Shown: positions 1 to 7,788, numbered from the stretch's first letter. The stretch is DNA of 39,984 nucleotides from an uncultured Pseudomonadota bacterium (GCA_902826575.1 CADEFJ010000010.1:1-39984), one strand, 5' to 3'. Program-made: numbers and translations. The notes: generated by a model not told the origin, from the sequence alone.

Positions 1-257
1 CTTGTTTTGATTGACCCACCAGTAATGCAATGTGCGCGCCAGCTCACTTGTCGTCGAAGTGCGCCGAATCCTACCAGGACTGGCTTGCTCCCGGACTCAG
101 CACTCTCGATCAAGGGATCAACCACAATCCGGGGGTATTCGCAGGCAGGCTCTCATTTCGACGGCACGCGGACTATTGAGGACTGTGGCGGCCACCGCGA
201 CGCCATGCTCCGTAAAGGCCAACGGCGGGTGCTTTCAATGCCGGCCGCGTCCATTCT
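1..257. other. Left-edge stretch with no supportable gene
   Basis: I see no convincing gene here. Short open frames exist on both strands, but none has a recognisable motif or a plausible start with a ribosome binding site. On the minus strand one frame is open from about position 150 to the edge, without known similarity. The stretch lies directly downstream of the tcmP remnant and could be the scar of a mobile element or the tail of a gene lying outside the window. Confidence 0.4.
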
Positions 258-1427
258 TTATGGAGGCGGCACTCGCCTGACGACCAACGTATCTCCAAGC
301 GTAGGCTTTCCTGCCTTGATACGCGCCGATACGGGTTTTCGGTCTCTTGCACTCTTCTTCAGGACTTCAAGTTTTCCTTCCCGTTCGAGGTCGAGCAATA
401 ACTGGCGATAACCCTTTGGCGCGACGTAGTCATCGGGCCTGTTCGCCCATTCGATTGTGAAGGAGCTGACTGCGGCTGGGCCGAGGGAGAGGCGCTGAAG
501 AATCTCGGCGCGAGCCTGATCCAAACGTGGTCGAAACAGATCAAGTGTGGCTCCGTGCTCCTTCTCACCCAGGTGTTGAAAGGTTCCGGAATCGCTCATG
601 CCGGAGGCGGAGTCGTGCATGATGTCTTTCATGAGCCTGAAGGCCAATGCGTTACTGGAGTAATGAATCAAATAGTGGCTGGTGCGTTCAGCATCGTCGG
701 ACTCGAAGCGAAACGGAAGTACGAATCGGGCCCCGGACCGGGATCTGATGGATTCCGCGAACAGTTCACGAAGGCCCTGCTCTTTGGCTTCGGTCGCTGA
801 TGCACTTCGGAAGCATTCCAGAGCCCGCCGTGCAGCTCCAGTGTCGCCGAATAAGTCCGCAAGCTCACTTGCTGTGCCACCTTCCTTGTTGATGAGGCCC
901 AGCCAACGGTTCAGGCCGTCGTAGTTCCAGAACAACAGAAATTCGCCGAACCGACGGCCGATAATGGAACGCAGATCCTGCATTCGCACACCGCGGACGG
1001 CGCAGGGATCAATGAAGGCGAAAGTTGCGGTATGGGCGAACTGCGTATAGATGGGATGCGCAAGAATCTCGTCGGCGAATTCTTCAAACAGGCCCTGCCG
1101 AAGCACCGGCAACTGCCAGAGCTTGGACAGTTCCGGGCGGTTCGTCAGCGCCGCTTAGAGTTGATGAAAATTCTCCGGATCGCGTTCAACCAAACTCATG
1201 GCGTTCGGCAGCGGCTGCTTGGCAAGGAGGGAGAGGGCGAGAAGAGGGGATCCATCGGAAGTCTGCGCGTATGAGCCCGGACCCGCAAAGCCGTCTATGT
1301 AGTGGAAAGCATTCGCAGTTTTGCTCAGTGCCTGCATGTAAGCACGCAGGTACCGGCTCAGGATCTGATGCTTGACCCTGTTTCTCGCGCTATAGGTAGC
1401 GAAATGATCCCGATCCCTCTTCGCCAC
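258..1427 (-). pseudogene. tcmP: Three-Cys-motif partner protein TcmP, interrupted by one in-frame stop
   Basis: The frame from a GTG at 1427 to 258 would encode 389 residues, but codon 91 is TAA (1155-1157). The frame is the same on both sides, so this is a nonsense change and not a frameshift. The GTG is chosen because GGAGGG (1436-1441) lies 8 nt upstream and it follows the Gp37-family gene by 23 nt. Visible features are a KHQILSRYL motif near residue 19, a methyltransferase-like glycine loop DGFAGPG at 45-51, VERD at 80-83 and, after the stop, FIDPC at 138-142. The order resembles a Rossmann SAM-methyltransferase fold, which is how I read this family. Known TcmP genes sit beside three-Cys-motif Gp37/Gp68 genes, as here. 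A 90-residue product or a restart at ATG 1112 is possible. Whether the stop is real decay, an assembly error or readthrough cannot be decided from sequence. Confidence 0.8.
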
Positions 1428-1450
1428 CGCAGAATCCCTCCAGCGTCGAC

Positions 1451-2191
1451 CTATGCCTGTTGCGAAGTCACCATCCTCGGATACTCGAGCCACTTTCGCT
1501 TGTCGAGCCGATTGCCGCCCGCCTTCGACGTGACACCGCCCCATTGCTTGAAGAAGAATGCAACGCGCGAAGCGAGGCACTGATCGCGAATCTTTCTCAC
1601 CCAGTCGGCCTCGATGGGCCGTGCCCGTGGTCCGCTTTCGCCGCCGACGATCGCCCAGTGAATCCCTGCGAGGTCGATCTCACCCAGATCCTCGAGCAGC
1701 GGTTCAAAGGAAGCGAATCGAATCGTGACATTGGATTGAGACAGATGTCGCAGGCGGACCAAGGCGCGTCGGTCTTCCACAGACACGCCCAGCCAGATGT
1801 GAGGCGGGCATGCCGAACCGCCAAAGCGCTCATTGATGTATCGGCGCAATAGAGAGCTGCGCTTGGTCAGCACCTGGTAAACATGCCAGTTCGCTGCCTC
1901 CATGGTGTTGAACACCTGATCTATGAACGGCCGCGGAATGTCCTTGTGGAATAGATCGCTCATCGAGTTGACGAAGATGCGCCGCGGCCGCTTCCATGAG
2001 AGCGGCTCCTGCAATTTGTGCGGCCGAAGAGTGAGATCGAAGCCGTGTTCAAACGGGTGGCCGGAAGTACTCCTGAACCGCTCCGCAATGCGCTCTGCGT
2101 AGCAGTTGTCGCAACCGGGGCTAACTTTCGTGCAGCCGCTTACCGGATTCCAGGTGGAGTCGGTCCATTCGATGCCGGTTTGGCTGGACAT
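1451..2191 (-). CDS. Phage Gp37/Gp68 family three-Cys-motif protein (DUF5131)
   Basis: This 246-residue protein opens with the family signature: GIEWTDSTWNP at residues 6-16, then cysteines 20, 27 and 30 spaced CX6CX2C. Such a cluster could bind iron-sulfur, and the family is often compared with radical-SAM proteins. Later family blocks include FVNSMSDLFH and the IVGGESGPRARP stretch. The biochemical activity is unknown. It heads a two-gene unit with the interrupted tcmP downstream. The ATG at 2191 has no ribosome binding site. A sigma70-like promoter containing a perfect LexA box ends 6 nt before it, so the gene is probably SOS-induced and translated from a leaderless mRNA. The family occurs in phages and mobile islands, consistent with the decayed hsdM next door. 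Intact along its full length. Confidence 0.88.
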   Translation of the reverse strand: MSSQTGIEWTDSTWNPVSGCTKVSPGCDNCYAERIAERFRSTSGHPFEHGFDLTLRPHKLQEPLSWKRPRRIFVNSMSDLFHKDIPRPFIDQVFNTMEAANWHVYQVLTKRSSLLRRYINERFGGSACPPHIWLGVSVEDRRALVRLRHLSQSNVTIRFASFEPLLEDLGEIDLAGIHWAIVGGESGPRARPIEADWVRKIRDQCLASRVAFFFKQWGGVTSKAGGNRLDKRKWLEYPRMVTSQQA

Positions 2192-2197
2192 GTTGCG

Positions 2198-2226
2198 ACT
2201 GTATGAATATACAGCCTGGGTGTCAA
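2198..2226 (-). promoter_or_regulatory. LexA-box promoter of the Gp37-tcmP unit
   Basis: On the minus strand, TTGACA (2221-2226) and TACAGT (2198-2203) are separated by exactly 17 nt. Overlapping the -10 and spacer is CTGTATATTCATACAG (2199-2214), a perfect match to the gammaproteobacterial LexA operator form CTGT-N8-ACAG. LexA bound here would block RNA polymerase, and DNA damage would release it. Six bases separate the -10 from the ATG, placing the expected +1 at the start codon itself. Confidence 0.88.
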
Positions 2227-2271
2227 TTCGAGTCTTCGGGTGATTTCACAGGAAACATAAGTGCCTCGTAG

Positions 2272-3246
2272 TCAGGTATTGCCATCGACAGCTCCATTCG
2301 GTGCCGCCAGATTGGCCACAATCAACCGGAACTGCTCCAGCGCCGCCTCCAGATCCTCGATGATGTCCCGCGCGATCTCCGCCGGCGGCGGCAGGTTCTC
2401 GCTGTCCGCGAGTGATTCATCCTTCAGCCAGAAGATGTCGAGACTCGCCTTGTCGCGGGCAATCAATTTGTCGTAGTCGTAGACGCGCCAGCGGCCGTCG
2501 GGCCGATCGCTGCTCCACGTTGCCTTGCGCTTGTTGCGGTTCGCAGGATTGTAGACCTTCACGAACTCGTCGAGGTCCTCGCGCTTCAGCGGGTTCGTCT
2601 TGAGCGTGAAGTGCTTGTTGGTGCGCAGGTCGTAGATCCACAACTTGCGGGTCCACGGTGTTTAGGCGGCCGGCTTCTTGTCGAAGAAAAGCACGTTCGC
2701 CTTCACGCCCTGCGCGTATAACAGGCCGGTGGGCAGGCGCAGCAGGGTGTGCACGTCGCACTCGTGCATGACCTTCCTGCGGATGGTCTCGCCGGCACCG
2801 CCTTCGAACAGCACGTTGTCGGGCACCACCACGGCGGCGCGGCCGTTCACCTTGAGCAGCGTGTGGACTCGCCGCCGGGGACGGCGGCTCGCCCTGCGGG
2901 CGGCCTTCGGCCGTCCCAATCGGCTCCGCCGATTGGTGATGTGCTGCACGAAGTTCAACTGTTTGTTCGAGGTGGTGGCCCAGAAGTCATCGCGCTCGAC
3001 GATGTCCTTCTCGGTGGTGGTGCGGCCGTCCTCGCCGACGATCATCGTGCTGCTCTTCTTGCCGAAGGGCGGGTTGGCCAACACCACGTCGAAGCGCTCG
3101 CCGGGGTCGGCCGCGAGCGCGTCGGCCACCTTGACGGGCACGCTCTTCTCCGAGCCGATCCCGTGCAGCATCAGGTTCATCGCGCACACGCGCGCGGTGG
3201 CCTGCATCAGCTCCCAGCCGCAGAAGGCGCCTTCCTTGAGGTGACG
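2272..3246 (-). pseudogene. hsdM: Remnant of type I restriction-modification DNA methyltransferase subunit HsdM
   Basis: This is the C-terminal part of an N6-adenine methyltransferase. The visible frame carries the GWEL...ARVCAMN block, the catalytic NPPFGKK motif IV, the NKQLNFVQHI block, VVVPDNVLFEGGAGE, and a C-terminal domain with KLWIYDLRTN and an EDLEAALEQFR helix. Full-length relatives are near 490 residues. Here the N-terminus including the SAM-binding glycine motif is missing. The frame is broken by TAA at 2662-2664 (within KKPAA-stop-TPWTRKLW, same frame on both sides) and TAG at 3247-3249, upstream of which the frame stays open but is no longer clearly HsdM. A 72-nt insertion interrupts it further (2866-2937). 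No hsdR or hsdS is visible, so this is a dead relic of a restriction island. Confidence 0.9.
2866..2937. repeat. 72-nt palindromic element inserted in frame in the hsdM relic
   Basis: Between the conserved blocks FVQHI and HTLLKVNG, which are normally adjacent in HsdM, there are 24 extra codons rich in arginine. The DNA is a cluster of inverted repeats: a 9-bp stem with a 3-nt loop at 2916-2936 (arms CCAATCGGC and GCCGATTGG), GGGCGGCC/GGCCGTCCC around a TTC loop at 2898-2917, and a GGGGACGGC segment near 2877 that can also pair with the latter. It looks like a REP-type palindromic element that landed without disturbing the frame. Confidence 0.7.
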
Positions 3247-3323
3247 CTACTCCTCGCGTGTGAGGTTGTCTGATCCCAAGGTGTTGCGCGCATGGATTTT
3301 CTCTACTCGCTGTATGATGCCTC

Positions 3324-3500
3324 GTGAGTACGTCAATAGCCACGAAGTCCGACATCCAGATGCTGCAGCGGGACATCGAGGCGCGCCGTCGCGATGTCGC
3401 GAAAGACCTGGAACTGTTGCGCATGTCGATGACGGTGCGTCTGGACTCCATTCAAGTGGTCGCCTGCGGCATCCTTTTCGCCGCGCTCAAACTCACCTGA
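3324..3500 (+). CDS. Small coiled-coil protein with C-terminal membrane helix
   Basis: A GTG start gives a 58-residue product, and an in-frame TGA lies just upstream. Residues 8-39 form a charged heptad-like helix (ATKSDIQML...KDLELLRMSM), and the last ~18 residues are a hydrophobic segment (VVACGILFAALKL). The pattern ATKxDI, heptads, then a short membrane helix resembles DUF1640-like/CCDC90-type coiled-coil proteins found beside toxin-antitoxin or defence genes. Those are commonly around 100 residues, so the N-terminus may have been lost. No clear ribosome binding site is visible. It lies between the hsdM relic and the pyrophosphohydrolase, convergent with the latter. Function is unknown. 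Confidence 0.55.
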   Translation: MSTSIATKSDIQMLQRDIEARRRDVAKDLELLRMSMTVRLDSIQVVACGILFAALKLT

Positions 3501-3543
3501 CCGCTTCGGTGATGACGAGCGCGCGCGCCGGGCGCACATTGGC

Positions 3544-3885
3544 CTAGAGTTCAGTGTATTTGCGCGCACTTCCGCGCGCCTTCTCCACGGGATACTTCTG
3601 CGCATTGAGCGCGATCTTGTCCCGCGCGGCGGCGGCGAGGTCGATGTCGAGCCTGTCGGCAAGCCGGATCAGGTAGAGCAGCACGTCGGCCACTTCCTCG
3701 CGCACTTTCGCGGGATTCTCCGCTGCCTCCTGCCATTGGTAGTGCTCGAGCAGTTCCGCGGCTTCGACGGCGAGCGCCATCGCGAGATTCTTCGGCGAGT
3801 GGAACTGGTCCCAATCGCGCTCGTTGGCGAAGTCGCGCAGTGAGTTGCGCAGGGTGATCAGTGCGTCGCCGCTGTCGGTGCCCAT
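3544..3885 (-). CDS. MazG-like nucleotide pyrophosphohydrolase
   Basis: This 113-residue all-alpha NTP pyrophosphohydrolase would hydrolyse (d)NTPs to the monophosphate plus pyrophosphate in the cytosol. It carries the two metal-binding acidic pairs of the fold: ExxE at 41-44 (in VEAAELLEHYQW) and ExxD at 64-67 (in REEVADVLLYLIRLAD). The length matches single-domain MazG-like/RS21-C6-like enzymes. The ATG at 3885 is chosen over upstream in-frame codons because those would run into the neighbouring gene and because homology begins there. There is no ribosome binding site. A TGC-TACGGT extended -10 ends 6 nt before the ATG. Likely role is nucleotide-pool sanitation. The exact substrate cannot be told from sequence. 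Confidence 0.85.
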   Translation of the reverse strand: MGTDSGDALITLRNSLRDFANERDWDQFHSPKNLAMALAVEAAELLEHYQWQEAAENPAKVREEVADVLLYLIRLADRLDIDLAAAARDKIALNAQKYPVEKARGSARKYTEL

Positions 3886-3891
3886 GGCCGC

Positions 3892-3900
3892 ACCGTAGCA
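3892..3900 (-). promoter_or_regulatory. Possible extended -10 of the pyrophosphohydrolase gene
   Basis: On the minus strand TGC-TACGGT (TGn plus a -10-like hexamer at 3892-3897) is followed by six bases and the ATG at 3885. No good -35 is visible, as can be the case for extended -10 promoters. The spacing repeats that seen at the Gp37, hmgA, GST and DUF2845 genes in this window. Confidence 0.35.
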
Positions 3901-3919
3901 CGGTGCCGCGGGGCGACGT

Positions 3920-4723
3920 CTACAGCCAAGTATCCGCCGATCGCCCAACCCCTCGCAACGATCCCCGCCGCAACCCGTCACTCGCGACAGGCCGCTCGAA
4001 CCATTGCTCGTCGAGCGGCGGATTCACGCGAATCGATTTGACCACGCTGCTGGAGAGCAATTCGCCGGTCGCGACCACGCGCTCGCTCTGGCGGAACGGG
4101 TACATCACGCCGGCTACCGCGCGATAGTCAGCGTATCGTGTCTCGATCCATTGTGGCCGCGGGTCGACTTCAACATGCAGCGCGCGCCGCTGGCGGTCGC
4201 GCTCGATCAGTCCGCAGTCCTTGAAGTAATACTTCACTTCGTGGCCGTCGTTGAGCGTGAGTTGCACGACGTTGTAGGTCACGCCGTCCAGCGTTTCGTC
4301 TTCGAGCCGGCGCAGGCGATGTCCGCGGGAGGTTGTCTCGTGCAGGCCGTAGAGCTTGAAGGGAAACTCCAGGTCGTGGCGCAGCGCTGCCGCGGCCGCG
4401 GGTGGGCTGGGCGTGCCCTCGCGCGCATCGGCGGCCATCGACCACGCGCGAATGCCGTCCAGCCCCTCGGTGTAGACACGCCGGCCGTCGGAGTACACGT
4501 CGATGCGCATGCGCCCCTCGCGCTCGGCCATGTAGGTTCCGTCGAAGGTGAACTCGTGTTCGGTGATCCGGAGGTCGATCTCGACGGCGCGAACCGCTTC
4601 GATCGCTGCCCGGCCACCGCGCGCGACGGTGTGCTTCTCGAGCAGGGGGGTAAGGGCCGAGCCGAGGGCGGCGGTTGAACAGGCACCGGCGCAGAGTGCT
4701 GCGAGGGTCGTGAGTCGGAACAT
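3920..4723 (-). CDS. Secreted or periplasmic protein of unknown function
   Basis: The 267-residue product starts with a signal peptide (MFRLTTLAALCAGACSTAALG). The ATG at 4723 is chosen because AGGGGGAA lies about 7 nt upstream. An upstream TTG at 4750 is less likely. A cysteine near residue 15 could be a lipidation site, but the lipobox is not convincing. The mature part has the rhythm of LolA/outer-membrane-lipoprotein-sorting-like beta sheets: short strands such as DLRITEHEFTFDGTYMAEREGRMRIDVYSDG, and a later segment about conversion to a 'ratio' fold (VQLTLNDGHEVKYYF, then WIETRYADYR). I do not recognise the family with certainty. Its ATG is more than 1 kb from the next minus-strand gene start, and it may be co-transcribed with the downstream pyrophosphohydrolase (34-nt gap). 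Confidence 0.7.
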   Translation of the reverse strand: MFRLTTLAALCAGACSTAALGSALTPLLEKHTVARGGRAAIEAVRAVEIDLRITEHEFTFDGTYMAEREGRMRIDVYSDGRRVYTEGLDGIRAWSMAADAREGTPSPPAAAAALRHDLEFPFKLYGLHETTSRGHRLRRLEDETLDGVTYNVVQLTLNDGHEVKYYFKDCGLIERDRQRRALHVEVDPRPQWIETRYADYRAVAGVMYPFRQSERVVATGELLSSSVVKSIRVNPPLDEQWFERPVASDGLRRGSLRGVGRSADTWL

Positions 4724-4824
4724 CCGGTATTCCCCCTGAATCCGGCGCAAGCCTGCCGGGCATCGGGGTTGGATGCATCAGAGGGGTGAAAAGTTGCAGC
4801 GCGCAGCAGCATTCTTGCCTTGTT

Positions 4825-5763
4825 TCACTGCACGAGGCGGATCTGCATCTCCCTGCGCTTGTAGTCGATGATCAGCGTGTCCAGGACCCCCAGCACATCC
4901 ATGCCGATCATGATCGCCGGTTCTTCCGTCATGCGCCAATGCTTGAAGATGAAGAGGTCGACGAAGGTGATCTGTGCATTGCTCACTTTGACATCACCGA
5001 GGTAGATCGGCGGCACGCTGCTCGTCGCCCCTTCCTGCGTATCACCGGTGACCCCGATGATCACGTCGCTCGCTTCCTCGAGCCGCCGCTGCGCGAGCAG
5101 CGCTTCGCGCAGCGCGAGATTGCCGGTGGTCTGCTGCGCCCCGGTGTCGACGATCGCCCGTACCGGAATGCGTCCCACGCGCGCAAACACGGTCGGGACA
5201 TGCCCGCGGATCAGCCGGATCGGCAGTGCCGAGTAGCCCTTGGGTGCGCGCTGATTCCGGGATCGCACGATCTCGATGCGGTCCTTGCGGAACTCGATTT
5301 CGATACGCCGGTCCTTCAGGCCGCGCGCGGCGAGCACGCCTTCGGCACCGCCGAAGGCGTCGGGGACCACCAGCACTTTGGCGGGCTCGATCGTCAGGTC
5401 GCCGATTTCGAGGCGCTCGACGTCGACGAGCGGCGCCTGTGCCTCGCCCGTCATGCCGCGCAGCAGGACGGTCGGCGATGTGGCGACCGGCAGGCCAAGG
5501 CGCTCCGCGGCGGCCGTGGTGACGGCCGAACGGCTCGCGCCGGTATCGAGTACGAGCCGCAGCGGCCCCTTGCCGTTGACGTACACCGGGGCCCACACGC
5601 GCCCGATGCGATCGCGCAGTGTGGGCGCGACGTAGCGGGGTTCGGGCGCGGCAATGATGATTTCCTCGACGGGCTCGGTCGGGGTATCCGGTGCCGGCGC
5701 CACGGGCGTTTGCGCTCCAGCGGCCTGCAGCGCCAGCACCAACATGAAGGGCACGTGCCTCAC
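4825..5763 (-). CDS. Retropepsin-like aspartyl protease with two DTG motifs
   Basis: This 312-residue exported protein starts at GTG 5763 (an ATG six codons further in is an alternative) with a hydrophobic leader ending in QAAGAQ. It has two aspartyl-protease halves in one chain: LVLDTGAS at residues 71-78 and AIVDTGAQ at 204-211, each followed by hydrophobic flap-like strands and an IGMDVLG block typical of the second half. In retroviral enzymes the active site forms from two copies of a half. Here both halves are fused, so the protein could work as a monomer, probably in the periplasm. Substrate unknown. No strong ribosome binding site is visible. Confidence 0.85.
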   Translation of the reverse strand: MRHVPFMLVLALQAAGAQTPVAPAPDTPTEPVEEIIIAAPEPRYVAPTLRDRIGRVWAPVYVNGKGPLRLVLDTGASRSAVTTAAAERLGLPVATSPTVLLRGMTGEAQAPLVDVERLEIGDLTIEPAKVLVVPDAFGGAEGVLAARGLKDRRIEIEFRKDRIEIVRSRNQRAPKGYSALPIRLIRGHVPTVFARVGRIPVRAIVDTGAQQTTGNLALREALLAQRRLEEASDVIIGVTGDTQEGATSSVPPIYLGDVKVSNAQITFVDLFIFKHWRMTEEPAIMIGMDVLGVLDTLIIDYKRREMQIRLVQ

Positions 5764-5855
5764 GCAGGCAGCATAACGCGGCTGGAAGACGCGAATGTGA
5801 CGAAGGCGGCGAGGGCCTTCTGGCCCTGGTTGCTGTTATAGGGCAAGGTGCGCCG

Positions 5856-7217
5856 ATGCCCTGGCTGACCAAGTCCCGCTTCATGGCCGGCCGCCAATGC
5901 GTGAAGCGGCTGTGGTTCGAGGTCAATGCGCCGCTCGAAGTGCGCGCGCCCGAAAGTCTCGCGATCCTGCAAGGGCGCGCCTTCGATGATTTCGTGCGCA
6001 CGCTGTGGCCGGGAGAGGTGATCGACCGCGCACGCGGCATGCCCGCGGCGATCGCGCAGACGCGCCGCGTGATCGACGCCGGCGGTGCGCCGGTGCTGCA
6101 TCAGGCCGCGGTGCGCAACGGCGAGTTCGCCATCATCGCCGATGTGTTGCGCCGTGATCGCGGCGGCACCGAACTCATCGAGATCAAGGCGTCGACGAGC
6201 GTGAAGCCGGAGCATGTGCCGGACGCCGCCTACCAGGTGCTGGTACTGCGCGGCGCGCGCGTGCCGGTCGAGCGTGCGTTGATCGGTCACGTCAACAATG
6301 CGTTCACGCTGGAGCGCGAGGGCGACTACCGCGGACTGCTCATCGAGGAAGACATCACCGCGACGGTCGAGGCGCTGCTGCCGGCATTGGCGGATCAGGC
6401 CATCGATCTGCACCGCGTCATGTCGGCGCGCGAAATGCCGCAGATCGCGATGGGCCCGCAGTGCACGTCACCGCATGACTGTCCGTTCATCGAGCGCTGC
6501 TCGCGCGGATCACCGCCGCTTCAGGACCTGTTGCATCACAAGGATCCGCGGGTGCGCGCGGGTGCGGCAAACAGCACCACCTTCTTCGATCCGCGGCAGG
6601 CCGCGGAACTGCGCGCGCAGCCCTTTCCGCGCAGCTACCTCGATTTCGAGACGATCGGCTTCGCGGTGCCCGAAGTGCCGGGCACGCGGCCGTACGAGCA
6701 GTTGCCGTTCCAGTGGTCGCTGCACGTCGAGGCCGCCGGCGGTGAGTTGCAGCATGCCGAGTTCCTCGCGATCGAGAGCTTCGGTGACTTTGCGGCGCTG
6801 TCGAAGGCGCTCATCGAGGCAGTGCCTGACGAGGGCCCGGTGTTCGCCTACAACGCGCCGTTCGAAGGCCGGGCACTCGCGCTGCTGGCGCGCCTCGTGC
6901 CGGCGCATGAGGCCGCATTGACGAGGCTGCGCGCGCGGCTGGTGGACCTGCTGCCGATCACGCGGCGCGCGTACTACCACCCCCGGATGTCGGGCTCATG
7001 GTCGATCAAGGCCGTGATCCCGACGATCACTGCCGAGCTCGCTTACGACACGCTGGGAGAGGTGCAGGAGGGCGAGGGCGCGCAGCGGGCGTTCCTCGAA
7101 TTGCGCAGCGGTGTGCCCGATGCCGCGCGGCGCGCGCGACTCATGCGCGAGTTGCTCGACTACTGCCGGCGTGACACCGAAGTGCTCGTCACGCTGGCGC
7201 GGTTTCTTCAGTCCTGA
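5856..7217 (+). CDS. DUF2779 protein: Cas4-like nuclease fused to DEDD exonuclease
   Basis: This 453-residue protein has two nuclease modules. The N-terminal one has the PD-(D/E)XK set D96, E109-x-K111 (in LIEIKAST) together with cysteines 15, 203, 209 and 215, the pattern that holds a 4Fe-4S cluster in Cas4/AddB-type nucleases. The C-terminal DUF2779 part is an RNase-H-like DEDD exonuclease: YLDFET (D263, E265), FAYNAPFE (N333-E337) and a final LDYCRRDTEVL (D435/D440). Role is presumably DNA or RNA end processing. No partner helicase is nearby and no CRISPR array is visible. AAGG 7 nt before the ATG serves as ribosome binding site. The 3' end overlaps the convergent gene by 10 bp. Confidence 0.88.
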   Translation: MPWLTKSRFMAGRQCVKRLWFEVNAPLEVRAPESLAILQGRAFDDFVRTLWPGEVIDRARGMPAAIAQTRRVIDAGGAPVLHQAAVRNGEFAIIADVLRRDRGGTELIEIKASTSVKPEHVPDAAYQVLVLRGARVPVERALIGHVNNAFTLEREGDYRGLLIEEDITATVEALLPALADQAIDLHRVMSAREMPQIAMGPQCTSPHDCPFIERCSRGSPPLQDLLHHKDPRVRAGAANSTTFFDPRQAAELRAQPFPRSYLDFETIGFAVPEVPGTRPYEQLPFQWSLHVEAAGGELQHAEFLAIESFGDFAALSKALIEAVPDEGPVFAYNAPFEGRALALLARLVPAHEAALTRLRARLVDLLPITRRAYYHPRMSGSWSIKAVIPTITAELAYDTLGEVQEGEGAQRAFLELRSGVPDAARRARLMRELLDYCRRDTEVLVTLARFLQS

Positions 7218-7615
7218 TATTTGGCGTCGACGGAATAGTTGACGCGCAGCTCGCACGGCTGCTTCGGGATGCGGCCGCGCGTGCGCTCGCCGCTGCACAC
7301 CAGGGTGCCCTCGGCGTGCTTCTTGCCCGGCTTGATCGTGTCCCGCGCGATGGTGGTGAGATCGAACTTGCCATCGCAATCCGAATACGGACAGGGAAAC
7401 TCGAAATAGGCGCGTGCCGGGGGATGCAGCACGAAGGATTGCGGCGCGGGCACCGGATCGGCGACGTCGACAAACGTGAGCGTGAGGCGCAGGTGTTCGA
7501 CGGCCGGATACGCAGTGCGCATCGTGTCGCTCGCGGCGCGATCGCGCAGGCTCTTCTCGCGACGCTCCCGGTGCGCCGACTTCGATGTACCGGGCTTGGC
7601 GCGCGCATTCCTCAT
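7208..7615 (-). CDS. Conserved-looking hypothetical protein with four cysteines
   Basis: The 135-residue protein has a basic N-terminal 30 residues, then a beta-rich domain with cysteines 75, 80, 107 and 121 (FPCPYSDCDG ... LVCSG ... QPCEL) that could bind zinc. No signal peptide. I cannot name the family. The ATG overlaps the stop of the upstream small gene by 4 nt (ATGA), indicating coupled translation. The 3' end overlaps the DUF2779 gene on the opposite strand by 10 bp. Confidence 0.65.
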   Translation of the reverse strand: MRNARAKPGTSKSAHRERREKSLRDRAASDTMRTAYPAVEHLRLTLTFVDVADPVPAPQSFVLHPPARAYFEFPCPYSDCDGKFDLTTIARDTIKPGKKHAEGTLVCSGERTRGRIPKQPCELRVNYSVDAKYQD

Positions 7616-7788
7616 GGGGTTTCCACGGTGTCGGGCGTGGGCACGGGTGCCGAGTCATCGGTGACCGACTCCCCAGGCGATTCCTGCGGCGCGCGCGCGG
7701 CGCTCTTGCGCTGCTCTTTCTCGAGCTGGCGCGCCTTCTTGGCCCGTTCCCTCAAAAGTTTCTGGTGTCTGAAATTGGGCTTGGCCAA
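7612..7788 (-). CDS. Small basic coiled-coil-like hypothetical protein
   Basis: From a TTG at 7788 the product has 58 residues and begins LAKPNFRHQKLLRERAKKARQ, the form of a widespread short, lysine/arginine-rich family (MAKPNxQxQKRxKELA). The tail is acidic and proline-rich (PVPTPDTVETP). A longer frame from GTG 7857 exists but its extra 23 residues look non-coding. There is no clear ribosome binding site for either start. The stop overlaps the next gene's ATG by 4 nt, so the two are an operon. Function unknown. Confidence 0.55.
   Translation of the reverse strand: MAKPNFRHQKLLRERAKKARQLEKEQRKSAARAPQESPGESVTDDSAPVPTPDTVETP

Noticed and set aside
40..110. A tRNA-like run with AGCTCACTTG and CGAATCC
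   Set aside because: No acceptor, anticodon or T-arm pairing could be drawn.
2749..3273. A 174-residue plus-strand frame opposite the hsdM relic
   Set aside because: It mirrors the HsdM motifs of the other strand and has no homology signals of its own.
4751..4824. Possible promoter or terminator between the secreted protein and aspartyl protease genes
   Set aside because: No hexamer pair with correct spacing and no stem followed by T residues was found.
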